Shown: piece after piece, positions 46,231-57,100 of the stretch
How positions within the stretch are numbered: the stretch's first letter is position 1
Layout: each line of letters begins with the position of its first letter
From: Calonectria ilicicola
Taxonomy: Eukaryota; Ascomycota; Sordariomycetes; Hypocreales; Nectriaceae
Direction of reading: 5' to 3'
DNA length: 64,000 bases
Assembly (NCBI GenBank): GCA_020809705.1
Contig: CP085825.1
Coordinates: forward strand, 2,666,001-2,730,000
The notes under the pieces: generated by a model
Seen by the model: the letters and a program-made list of their open reading frames with translations, nothing else
What the model was told of the DNA's origin: nothing
Databases searched by the model: none
Made by a program: the position numbers and the translations under genes

Positions 46231-47373
46231 TGGTGAGGTTGTCGGGGTCAATTCGCAGGGAGGATCAGGGCGGCGAGATCACGCAGCAGGGACCAAGAGG
46301 CTGACGGGGCGATTGACGTCTGTCTGGCAAAGCGACGTTGAGGGCGGGCAGGGCCTGGGGTTTAAGTCTTGCGGCGTGCGGCAATGCGAAGCAGCCGGGG
46401 ACCTTTTGGAAATTTCTCGGCGGCGGAGTTGCAGCGCCGATGAGCAACCAAACCCCGACCCAGGCCCCACTACAGCGAGCATTTGCTACTCAGTAATTCG
46501 CTTCCCCACACTCTGAGCGCAGGATCGGGTGTGTTATCCAGGGCGCATCGCCTGCAACATCACTTTCTTCGCACCGACTTGTACCGAGATCGCATGCCAT
46601 CTAATGGCCCACCCACGCCCTACGCCTGAAGCGCATCCATTCGATTAACTTCTTGGTGCATACAAGGATTCAAAAAAAAAAAAAAGTAATTAATTCATTG
46701 TTTCTGCTGCAAATAAAGAGAATGAGACTATCTGCAAGGCTTGTCACCAAGGTGGACTTCCATGTGGGCTTCAGCGCCTCAACCCAGCTATTTCCAATCC
46801 CCATCTCACAGCACGCAAGAACTGGGGTGATAGGCGCCACCCAATCTGTCACTCTCTGCAATCCCATTCGCCATAGATTCAGGTAATTCACCCGCTGTAT
46901 CTCTCATCCCACCCAATTCCCCGAGATCTATTTTTCAGGGCATAGCAATTCCATTCATGCCCCTCACGAGCTTCGTTACTCTCTTTGCGAGCGGGTCAAC
47001 GCATCTCCGTTGCCGCTCTGCCCGGCCGGCAGCCCCTCCTCTCATGCATTCGTAAGCCGTGTATCAAGTCACATTGCGACCGGCCTTTGTCTTGGCTTTT
47101 TCTCATTTAAAAAGGGAACAGGCTATTCCTAGCTGGGTCCTCCAATACATAGGCCGCCACCCGCGCGAATCCTGTCCTAGCCCGACTTCCAGTCACATTC
47201 CCAGTATTGGTTCAAACAACGACGGGGTCCAACTCCGCGCTCTCTCATCCTCGGTTCTCTAACCTCCCCAACCATTCTCCTCATCCAATCACGCTTTGAT
47301 ATAACAACCGAAACTCCGTACGCCCGCTTTACCCAATGCCATGCCAAGCATTCACGAGAATCAAATAATGTTA
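46231..47373. other. Intergenic interval DLD1 promoter / Clr5 gene 3' flank
   Basis: It contains the DLD1 promoter at the left and the Clr5-domain gene 3' flank at the right. An A tract lies at about 46672-46684. No gene is seen. Confidence 0.5.
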
Positions 47374-49651
47374 TCAAGGCTTCCAGACCAGCTGGACCGC
47401 AAATGTAGGCGTGCCACCCTGCACATGCGCCAGATAAGCCCCCAACTCTTGATCCTCCTGGATCTGTAGAGGCAGCTCTCCTCCCTTGCCGTCCTTCACA
47501 ATTCCCTCAACCCTCATACACAGCACCCCAGGAAACTTTTCCACTGCTACATGCCGCAGTTCTTGAACCGACTGCGACGTCAGAGTCCCAATCCAGAGAC
47601 CGACATTCGCCACAAATGTTGACGACGGGTGTAGTCGCAAGAATACTGCTATTGCTGTCGCCATCGGTTGCACTGCATGAAAGACCGAGCTAGGTGGTGC
47701 CGCTGTGGCCGCAGCGTATTGTTGCTGTACATATTGTTGATCCATAAATGCCGCTTGAGTATTCGCAGCCAGGAAAAGAGACGATCCTATCTCCGAATCA
47801 AGAGGCACACCTGTAGGAATCGAGGATCCAAGCACTCGATGAGGTTGTGGAAGATCACTTGGTGATTCTGAAAGACTCGACGATTGCGATTGAAGAGACA
47901 TGGGCAAGTGGGTCGAAATCGCTGCCCCCGAGGGTGCGAATGGCATCTGAGATGCATGAGATACCTCTGACATGGCATCAAAATTCCCACCTGTAATGCC
48001 ATCTCCCAAGTCGACTTGTCCAGCTTGCGGCGAACCCACCAGCTGGCTTGGGCTTGATTCCGTTCTTAAATGAACTCCATATACAGACGCAGGTGGTGTT
48101 ACATTCGTCTCATCGCCTTCAAGTTCTGGTGGTGGCGGCGGCGAGGATTGCCGTTGCTGTTGCTGTGGGTCATGGGGTTGTGACTGAAGTGATAACTGAA
48201 GTCCTTGTTGTTCCTCCTTTCTCTTGAACGGTTTCCGAGTCCGGTCATCCCGCATTCTTTTCATCACATCCCTTGCGAGAACTTCAAGGGCCTTGGCAAT
48301 GTCTTGCGAAGGTTCACCAGTCCCTGGTGCAGCGAGGTTTTTGATGAACTGGGACTTTTCCACCCAGTTCCGCTTCAGCTCCTCCCATTCTTGCGGCGTA
48401 GCATCAGACTTGCATGTAAACTGAGCATCCCGGAGAACTTGGTGGAAAGTGAATCGAAGCTCCCGTGACTCTTCAGGGTTGATTCCCAGTGTGTTTTTAG
48501 CTTCAGCCAGAGTCATTCGTCGTCCCAATGTGCGCATCCGCTTTGTAATATCAGTGCAGATGACATCCAATGCCAATTTCTTTGCTTTCAGGTTATCCTT
48601 TGATCCCCACAAGGTTTGCTGAAGCTGTGGGCACTCGTGAATGAGCTGATCCTTGACGGCATCCCACCTATCAGCCCCAGCGAGCGTCTTTTTGCTAACG
48701 CCTTCCTCGCCGCATATCCTTTGGAAACTGGATCGAATCTCTCGATAGATACCAACGTCAAGGCTTAGAATAACTCGGGCTTCATCAATGGTCGTTTCCG
48801 AAGGAAATCGAGACGGTGCTCCCACCGCGTTAGTTGGCTGCCGGTTTCGTTTTCTCTTGTCCTTTCCGTTTTTGTCGGTATCAACGATCACGTCCCCGTC
48901 CTCCTGTTGATCCAAAATTGCTGCTGCGACTGCATCTGAAAGTGGTTGCAAAGACAGGCTCTGGTCCTCTGGTAACGACAGCGCAGGATTCACCTCCTTC
49001 ACATTGGAGGTCTCCACTGAGTCAATCTCCTCAGGCAAGTCCGACTCAAATATCCTGGACTTGTCCCCATTCGGGACGCGCAACAGCCATCTATTACGAG
49101 TACGAACTCGCATCAGTTCCCTAGGCTTGATGTCGAAGCCGTCCTCATCATTAAGCACGCGCAGCATCTCACGCTGTGGGAGGTTCTTTTCCCACAACTC
49201 GCGAATGCGATTGACCAAACGGTCATTTTTGTAGGCCGGTTTTTGCTTAGATGGGAAATTCCAGCGACGGAATTGGGTCTGAAATGCCCGTTTACTACAT
49301 CGGGCTTGTAAGTCGATGTTTGTTGCGCAAAAGAACCGGGTTATGCTGGTTATGGAGGCAAGGGAGAAGGAAATGAAAAGATAAATAAGGTAGACCAGCT
49401 ATAGGCCAGCCATGATGCCACATGACGAAAGGACGGAAGAGTAGAAACGTGCATTGTAGTTGGTGGATAAAAGGTGTAACCATGTACAGAATGAGACTAC
49501 AAGGCTGTGCTCTTATGAGTCATGCACTCACTCACCTTGGAGTAAATTTATAGACGGCCTTCATGTGATCCATGATGTCCTCGAGGGACCGACCCTCGTC
49601 GATGTAGAGCTGGTAACATGTCTTCTGGTGGACGTCCCAGTCATAGACCAT
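47374..49651 (-). CDS. Clr5-domain protein with an internally duplicated helical domain
   Basis: Two exons, 49651-49536 and 49294-47374 (241-bp intron, GTGAGT donor), giving about 678 aa. The junction reads KFTPSKRAFQTQFRRWNFP and restores a complete Clr5 domain (residues about 1-60), a helical DNA-binding-like module named after fission yeast Clr5. A second conserved block follows (LVNRIRELWEKN, RVLNDEDGF, RNRWLLRVPNGDK). Residues about 210-294 and 303-388 look like two copies of one helical domain. A Gln/Pro/Ser-rich region (about 390-590) precedes a C-terminal beta-rich segment (about 590-678) with FVANVGLWIGTL and FPGVLCMRVEGIV. A nuclear regulatory role is inferred from the domains; targets are unknown. 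Confidence 0.78.
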
Positions 49652-50669
49652 GATCGGGACTGGCAGGCAGCGGCCTCATGGCTCGCGCTGCCGGATTATT
49701 TGCCTTGCGGTTTGCGCTGAGTTGCGTCTTTGGTTGGAACGGGTCAACAGGGTGCTGTGTGGAGCTGCGTTGGTGGTCGATCCCGGCACCCCGACTTTTT
49801 TTCAGTTTGAGTGAAGGGCAAGCTTAGTCATAGTGAAACTCCGTACCACGGTGATAATTGGTATATGCACTGTTTAATAACACTGTATATGATACTGCTC
49901 TGGACAACTGCAAGATGGTAGGTGAGGAATCCTAGACCTACTTTTACATTAGAAGATTTTTCTTACTTGAATATTCGTCATAGTAAAGTATAGAGTTGCA
50001 TACTTTTCAAGGAATTTACTAATTCTCACGTCGTGAAGAGGGCGTTTAAAACCTGGGGTGTAGACTAGTGTGAACATCACTGAAGGGAAAAAGGACCTGT
50101 TTCCAACGATCAATTTTCATTTTAGAGTGCTTTACCAATTGATTGTATAGAAAATTTAGCATCTTTTATTCAGGTCATTTTAAATCATTTTTTTTTCGAT
50201 GCCCAGTGCGTACGACCTTGACTAAAACAAGGTGACACGATTAGAGGTAGTCAGGCGGGGCAAACGCAGGTTGCTATTGAATACGAGACTAAAACTTGAT
50301 CCTTCCTTCCTTCTTCTAGCTATTCCTTCTGATTTAAGTATTGAATGGGGAGGCTACTGTGTCTAGTTGGGTCTGTAGGGCTAAGGCCCTGCTGTCTTAA
50401 ACATCAAGGGATGAGGCATTGGCTGCGTCATCATGACTTCTCCAACAACAAGCTTGGACCTCGGCTGCGGCTATATCCACGTTCCCCTCAACTCGAGTAT
50501 TCCCAAGAACCGACCGTTGTATGCTCACAGTTAACCATCCCCATAAGTATCGAAAGTTAGTGCGTTGCATTTTACTTGAGCTTTTTCCAGTCAACTCACA
50601 TTGTATTCAAATCTTAAGTTTAGTTTTTGTATTAGGTACCTTGGTGCTCGCATATCTCATAAGTTCATC
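49652..50669. other. Divergent promoter interval
   Basis: The promoters of the Clr5-domain gene and the enoyl-CoA hydratase-like gene. It is A+T-rich between about 49.9 and 50.2 kb. No gene is seen. Confidence 0.5.
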
Positions 50670-51584
50670 ATGAACCCACCATCACTGCCAGATTCATACA
50701 ATACTTTTTCTCTGCCAACCCTCCAATTGTCCCATCATCCCGCATCTTCTCCTACTGTTACCCCCGTTATCATTATCAAGCTACATAGGCCAAATGACCG
50801 CAATGCTTTCACTGATGAGATGAGCGATTCGCTCATCCGCGCCTTCGACACCATCTCATCTGACAACCGCGTCAAGGCCGTTGTCTTGACCTCTTCCGAC
50901 CCGACCAATCGCTTCTTCTGCGCCGGCATGGATTTTAACGCATCGCATGGCTCCGGCCCTACACGAGGCGCCCACCGCGACTCCGGAGGACAGACATCAC
51001 TCGCCTTGTACCGCTGCACAAAGCCCGTTATCGCGGCCATCAATGGATCGGCTGTGGGAGTGGGGATTACGATGACGCTGCCTGCCAATATACGGGTTGT
51101 CAGTCGCGATGCCAAGATTGGCTTTGTCTTTGGACGACGTGGCTTTATCATGGAAGCCTGCAGCAGCTTTTTTCTGCCTCGCCTGGTTGGCACCAGCAAA
51201 GCTTTGCATCTCACCACAACTGGTGCGGTCTACCCCGCCACGCACCGTCTCTTTGATGACTTGTTCAGCGAGGTTGTCGCACCCGAAGAGGTACTCCCTA
51301 CAGCTCTCCGAATTGCCGAAGAGACAGCTGCCAACGTCAGCGGGGTAGCCTCGAGGTTAATGAAGGATCTAATGTATCGAGGACCTGGGTCGCCTGAAGA
51401 AGCTCATCTCCTTGAAAGTCGCATTTTCTTTGATATATCTAATGGTAAGGATAGCAAGGAAGGCATTGATAGTTTCATGCAGAAAAGGTTGCCTGACTTC
51501 AAAGCAACCTTGGAAAAGGATGCTCCAGCCGCCTATCCATGGTGGACTCCGGTGGATATTGCGAGACCCAAGCCCAAGATATAA
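50670..51584 (+). CDS. Enoyl-CoA hydratase/isomerase (crotonase) family protein
   Basis: A single exon of 304 aa; the ATG at 50670 is the first in a frame open from 50601. Crotonase-fold features: the CAGMDF oxyanion-hole segment, INGSAVGVG (second oxyanion-hole glycine), then IGFVFGRRGFIMEACSSFFLPRLVG. The last block, with Glu in the MEA position, is typical of the isomerase-like/PaaG-like branch. The first catalytic glutamate of true hydratases (GGGCE motif) is replaced here (GVGIT), so hydratase activity should not be assumed. The C-terminus RPKPKI is not a canonical PTS1 signal, and no mitochondrial presequence is obvious. Substrate and compartment are unknown. Confidence 0.88.
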   Translation: MNPPSLPDSYNTFSLPTLQLSHHPASSPTVTPVIIIKLHRPNDRNAFTDEMSDSLIRAFDTISSDNRVKAVVLTSSDPTNRFFCAGMDFNASHGSGPTRGAHRDSGGQTSLALYRCTKPVIAAINGSAVGVGITMTLPANIRVVSRDAKIGFVFGRRGFIMEACSSFFLPRLVGTSKALHLTTTGAVYPATHRLFDDLFSEVVAPEEVLPTALRIAEETAANVSGVASRLMKDLMYRGPGSPEEAHLLESRIFFDISNGKDSKEGIDSFMQKRLPDFKATLEKDAPAAYPWWTPVDIARPKPKI

Positions 51585-52698
51585 TTGAGGGTTGGATGAG
51601 GCATCTTGAGAGATGCGACAGTTAAGCCGTAGATTCTGTCTGAGAAATAAAATCAACAATGCCGTCATTCCGCGACAACCAAAGCTATACGCATAGCTGC
51701 TATGAAACACGATTGACAAGCTCTAAGCCCAGACAGCCACAGGTCATGCCCCTCATCGTCATCACATAGTATAGCGTGTCGCAGAGGGGAAAATTGCTAG
51801 CCTCAAACCAATTCTGCCGCAGTTGTCCCCGTGACAGTCGATAGACAGACCCAGATCCAACTTCAATCAATTCCCTTTGTCAACGAGCTCCAATACTACT
51901 GCACAGCCCTACAGACAAGTGGGGTGGCTGTGGCTCTGCTCGGGGCCTCCGGGGCAATCGCATGACCCGATCCCCGCAGTCCCCAGATTCGCACGGCGCC
52001 GCAGTGCCCCACCACTCGTCATAGGTACCGACGTAACCGCTGCGGGCCCTGACTGTCATGTGCAATTGTCATGTGAAAGAATGTAGAGACAGAAAGGGGC
52101 AAATCTCGTTCTACGTAATTGTTTCACGGGGTTTAACACGGATTTGAGGGAAAATCAACATCATGGTCTGTCTTGGACCGGGTCTACTCATTTGAACGCT
52201 CGCTATTCTAACCCAGGAGGAATCCAGCACTGCCATGTCTGTGCTAGCAATCCAAAACGCTGCGTGCATGTTGCAGCGCCCGAAACAAAAACAAAACACC
52301 CGCGTTAAATTGGAATCAAAGTTCGCAAATAGGCCCAAAATAAAATCCTAAATATGCAATGCTAGACATTTCAGTCGTAAGCCGAGATTTCCCACAACGC
52401 CATGCAAAAAAACAAGAAACGATCGTCCGGTCCGGCCGTGAGATGCAAATCTCCATCGTATGCAACGCCATATGGCCGCGAGTCCGTCTAGGGGGAGGAT
52501 GTAAAAGTGAAAACCCCACATCCTAAAGGCGCATAGCAAAACGCTCCTGTTGCGCCGCCCAAGGGTATATCATAACTGTAGTAGTCTGAGGTAGGGTGGT
52601 ATTGGTGTCGAAGTTGGTGATGTGTGTGCGTGTGTGTGAAGGTGTGTGTATCGTGTTGAAATTGATTTTTATTTGGCAAGTCGCAAAATAGACCGTTC
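51585..52698. other. Convergent 3' intergenic interval
   Basis: The 3' flanks of the crotonase-family gene and the disordered-protein gene. A GT-rich microsatellite lies at 52621-52649. No gene is seen. Confidence 0.5.
52621..52649. repeat. Imperfect (GT)n microsatellite
   Basis: An interrupted TG/GT run in the 3' flank of the disordered-protein gene. Confidence 0.8.
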
Positions 52699-54090
52699 CT
52701 ATCGCCGACCTAACTTGAGTAACCGCGTCCTCAGCCAAAGAACAAAGGCAGTCCAGGTTCCAGTAGTCCGTCGCTTCGTACTTCTGCGGGTAGATGCAAA
52801 ATGCACATGCTCAGCTCTTGAAGCTGGTGTCTGGGCCGTCTTGACTGTATCGTAACTACGGGTAGCAAACCCGACTTTCTCGTTCTCACTGGTTCCATTC
52901 CCGGTGTTCTTTCTCGATGGTACAGGACGAATGTCGCTTTTGCTGGATGTGCGATCACAAGAGATACGCGAGTTACCTAAACTACCCTTTCGACCGTGCG
53001 AGTACGATTTGGCGAGTCGATGCGCTTCCTTGCTTTCTGCGCGCTCCTGTTTGCGGATCTGCTCGCGAGCATATTTCTCCTCCTTAGCCCTTTCTTTTTC
53101 TTCAAATTTCCGCCGAGCCTCGCGAACATGCTCTTGGCGCGTCGCGGTGTCAACTTCACTCCGAGATCGAATTCGAAACCCATTCATATCAAGCGAGGTG
53201 CGCAACGGCGACATGGCCGATGCAGAGGAAGAAGTGCCCATCATTTGTGGAGAGATAAAGGAAGTCGGAGGGCTGGCACTCGAAGCAGCAGAGTCGAGGA
53301 TAGGGGTAGAAGCAGTGTTCAGATGGAGATCAGAACGACTCTTGGTTACTATTTGGTGAGTTTTCCGGGTCGCAGCAGCAGATCCAGAGCGGGGATTCAC
53401 AGGGTTGTAAAGGGACTGGTTGACGTCGGACAGTGAGCTAGTGCGCTGGCTAGCGAGTGAGGGTCTCCTGTGTCCCGTGCTGGAAGGTGGGAAGGGACGA
53501 TTTGACTGATAATTTTGCGCTTCAGTATCGTCGTCGTCCTCGGTGATGGTGGGTGAATAGTCGCGCGGCGCCGTAGGATTGTCGAGGGAGGCTAACGAGT
53601 TGGCGTAGGACAAGGGTGGTGTTGATGTTCGTGGCGTTTGTTGAAAAGGATGCACGAAGGAGCCGTTGCGACCACCGCTCCCAGAAGTCGCGACTGAAAT
53701 GTGAGAAGTACCGCTGGTGGAGCGGGCGTGCGAGTATTTGTTGGATCGAGCGCCGCCCGTGCTAAGCTCGGTTGCAGAAAGTGAGAAACTGACATCGCGC
53801 ACAGGTCGAGCAACATGGCCAGGCATCATGGCCGTGGGCGTGTACGAGGGTCCAAACCCGTGACCAGCGGCTTCGTTTGCCCCTGAAGGACTGTACGAGG
53901 AATATCCAAGCTGAGCCTGCTCGTCCCAACTGCGATCAAGGTCGAGTGAATTCTTCTCCGAGTGACTGTGTGGTTGCAGCTTTTTTAGGATGGGCTTGAC
54001 GGTCTGCCGACTGCGGGCCTTGGTGATCTTCGCATGGGTGTGGCCATAGTTATGACTGTTGGAGAGCGACGAGAAGGAGGCCATTGCCAT
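52699..54090 (-). CDS. Uncharacterised, largely disordered fungal protein
   Basis: A single exon. The frame is open from 54123 (474 codons); the ATG at 54090 (MAMASFSSLSN) gives 463 aa, and the upstream ATG at 54123 is also possible. The protein is rich in Ser, Thr, Pro and Asn with no recognised domain. Segments that look conserved in kind are KARSRQTVKPILKKL near the N-terminus, a heptad-like charged helix RREARRKFEEKERAKEEK-type stretch (about residues 335-380), and a hydrophobic/basic C-terminus TAFVLWLRTRLLKLGRR. That amphipathic end could be a membrane- or partner-binding helix. I do not recognise the gene; the coding call rests on length, composition and the ordered ends. Its long pyrimidine-rich leader lies to the right. 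Confidence 0.65.
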   Translation of the reverse strand: MAMASFSSLSNSHNYGHTHAKITKARSRQTVKPILKKLQPHSHSEKNSLDLDRSWDEQAQLGYSSYSPSGANEAAGHGFGPSYTPTAMMPGHVARPVRDVSFSLSATELSTGGARSNKYSHARSTSGTSHISVATSGSGGRNGSFVHPFQQTPRTSTPPLSYANSLASLDNPTAPRDYSPTITEDDDDTEAQNYQSNRPFPPSSTGHRRPSLASQRTSSLSDVNQSLYNPVNPRSGSAAATRKTHQIVTKSRSDLHLNTASTPILDSAASSASPPTSFISPQMMGTSSSASAMSPLRTSLDMNGFRIRSRSEVDTATRQEHVREARRKFEEKERAKEEKYAREQIRKQERAESKEAHRLAKSYSHGRKGSLGNSRISCDRTSSKSDIRPVPSRKNTGNGTSENEKVGFATRSYDTVKTAQTPASRAEHVHFASTRRSTKRRTTGTWTAFVLWLRTRLLKLGRR

Positions 54091-54123
54091 GGCAGGGGAG
54101 TCAGGCCTTTCAGTGAGAAACAA

Positions 54124-57100
54124 AGAGGGCTAGATGTAAGAAGCACTCTCCAGTCGCGGTCAAGGCACGCGCGCAGTAGATAGACAACGCGGAAGGGGCG
54201 GAGGCTGGGAATGCGCGGGGTTTCTTGCTTTTGGTGTTGAAGTCGCCGTTGCACGGAGACAGCGATTGAAGATCCTACGGACCCCCAGCCCTCTCAGAGC
54301 AACAGGGCGCTGGTAGGTTGCACAGGATACATTGGCAAACCGAGTTAGCAACACGAGCAAGGGCGCAGTCGGGTTGCCGCGCAATACAAACGACGGCCGG
54401 CGAGGTGCAGAGTCGGGAAGTGGCGAGGTCGTATGAGCAACGACGATTGCGGGATGCGCCAGATAGAAAGGTCGCAGGGAATGACAGAGTAAGACAGAAA
54501 CAACGCAAGAGACAAGAGCGAAGATGGAACAAGGGGATGGGGGATGAGGAAGAGGAAGAGGATAAGATCCGGAGGAGGCGGCGATTACGACGGCCTCTGC
54601 GGCGGAGCGGTGTTGGGGTTGGTCTTGGTGGCGGCGATGCAGACGGGACCGACCTCAGGCAGTGTGAGTGCCAGCAAAAGGATAATACCGAGACCAGACG
54701 AGCGCGCGATTGCGACTGGGCTGTGACTGGATTGTGACTGGAGGGACTGAGATCTAGGATGGCCTGGATAGGACTAGATTGGGAGGGGAACGAGAGGAGA
54801 ACGACTGTCACCGACCTGGGAATGGCGAGGAGCGAACGAGACCCAAGGCGACGGCGACGGCGACGGCGAGTTAGCCTGGCAGCGGGCGGGATGGATCCAG
54901 GAGCGAACAGCCAATGTGAGGAGGTCCTAGGCCAGATTCAGCCTCATTGTGTGCATGGGCACGTGGGGTTTGGTGGAGGAGATGGGCGAGGCGACGAGAC
55001 GGAAACAGGGATTGGGTGAGAGGGCCGTCTTTGTCGGTCTGCGCGCGGGCGGGTTCGTTGGAGACGTTTACCAGCAACTACAGTGGAGGAATGCCTCGGT
55101 GACGAACGGAGAGCGACACCGCATCCAACGTCTGTTATGATAACAGACAGAGTGGGGAAACCTTGATGGAGAAGGAAAAAAACAATGTCCCTGCGGCAGT
55201 TGAGGGAAATACTCGATCACAAGGACGTTTAAGAAGAGAAAAAACAATTAAGCGTGTGCGGGCTTTGTCTCAGAAAGCCAGCACGAGAGACTCTAAAGAC
55301 CAACAAATTGTCAGACAGTGCCAGGATTTGTAAAGGATGAGAGCGGGGAAAAGCATGGATGGACGATTGCGACGTGAAAGGATGGAGGGGACCACCCTGT
55401 AAGGTCCCCTGTGGGTATGAGCGGCCCCCTGTAGAGTACTCGGGGCAGTGGCCTGTGTACGCCCATCAACCGCCACACCAATGAGCACTGCCAGGTACAC
55501 TTTGGCCCAAGCCCAGTACCGGGCCGGGCAGGTCTAAAAGCCTGGCCGCTCGCGGACGCAGCCAGCCCCAGCAAGTGACAGATAAAAAGAAAAGTCAAGC
55601 CGGAGAGAACAGAGCGGTAAGGAAAAAGAAAAGAGAAAAAAAGGCGAGATAATATTCGGAGGGTAATTTGGTTCAGACACACAACATTTCGTATGTGAAA
55701 TTGCAAATTTTGTAGCGAAATACGGGCTGCCTAGACCAACTTACACGTGAATTCTAAACGGAACTGCGCAAGACGACGGTCCGACGATGGGTGGGCACAT
55801 CAGTGGCTTGTGGCACAGAGACCAAGACGAACATACTCTCTCATGTTCCTTTGAGCCGGCACGCGAAAAAGGCCATTCCGCAATCGTACGAACATAGATA
55901 ACGAACAGAATCGCTACGGGAACAAGGGAATAAAGACCAAATCAGCAAACAAATGAGAAATTAATCAATATGAAAATGGACTGTGCATTGGCTACTTTCC
56001 CGGTCGCACTCCGGCCAAGCAAGAGGCCACTGCCTCGGCCCCAAAAAGCGACCTCGTTTATAGGGACCCTCGCCCCAGCCGACGGTGCCGTGACCACAAA
56101 CCTGGCAATCAATTTCATCAGCCAAGCCTATGAGGCAAATCAGTATCAGTCAGCGTGTGCCATGACTGCCATGTACACAAGAGGACCAAGGTTTCGTCCA
56201 CCTATTGAATCTGCGGAATCCGTACTACAGTGGAAATCCCTCCTCTGGATGAGGGGGCTGGTGACGACGCTCAGAGATCTTGAGTGATAAACGACACTCG
56301 ACCCATCAGGAGAATAACCATGACCAGAGAAAAAGACATACGTTTTTTTTTCTCTTTCAGCGTACTCATGAGCAATACAAAAAGAAAACAAGCCAAGACA
56401 TATATTGTCATGCTGACACCCATTTCCTACGATCGCCCCTCATCCGCCCTCCATCGGGCCGTTTCCATCTTCGAAAGGGGGGTCAACGTCAACCGTCAAT
56501 CTTGTTCCAAGCAGCTGGGTACTAGTCATGTAAACTTTCCACTCAGTCCAAGCACGTCGTCGATCTGGGAACCTGTCACGGATATACATTGCATCGTCGC
56601 ACTCTATAGTGCCGTCTGGCGATGACATTTGTGTTGGTTTTGGACTATGTATCATTGCATCCGCATCGCCCACGGCAACCCAGCCCAAACAAAACCGACC
56701 CTGAATGTGACTTTGTTGTTGCTTGCGGGCTTCTCATCTCGCCCGCCTTGACGGGCCATGGCATGGCATGACATGGGTACGGACATGGATATGGGACACC
56801 GCATCTCACCGTTCCCTCCCCCCCTCTTCTTTTCTCCCTCCCCAAGCGAAATGGCTGTCTCGCTCGCTTGCTCTCCACTTATGGTGAGGATAATGTCTCC
56901 CAATCGCTGGCCCCGTCTCCCCCAACTGCTTGCTTCCTTTTCCCTCTCACCCATCACGGCGTGGGCTGGACCGTGTCCCGCGGGGAGGCGGACGGGTGTG
57001 TCAACGACCAATGCTGCGCGCAGTGTGCTTTTGCATGTATCGGATGCCGTTCCATGTGTGTGTGTGTGGTGGGTGGCAATTAGAGGCCTGCCCAAGCAGC

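Noticed and set aside
54275..54811. 178-codon minus-strand frame with Ser and Arg runs
   Set aside because: Low-complexity pyrimidine-rich leader upstream of the disordered-protein gene.
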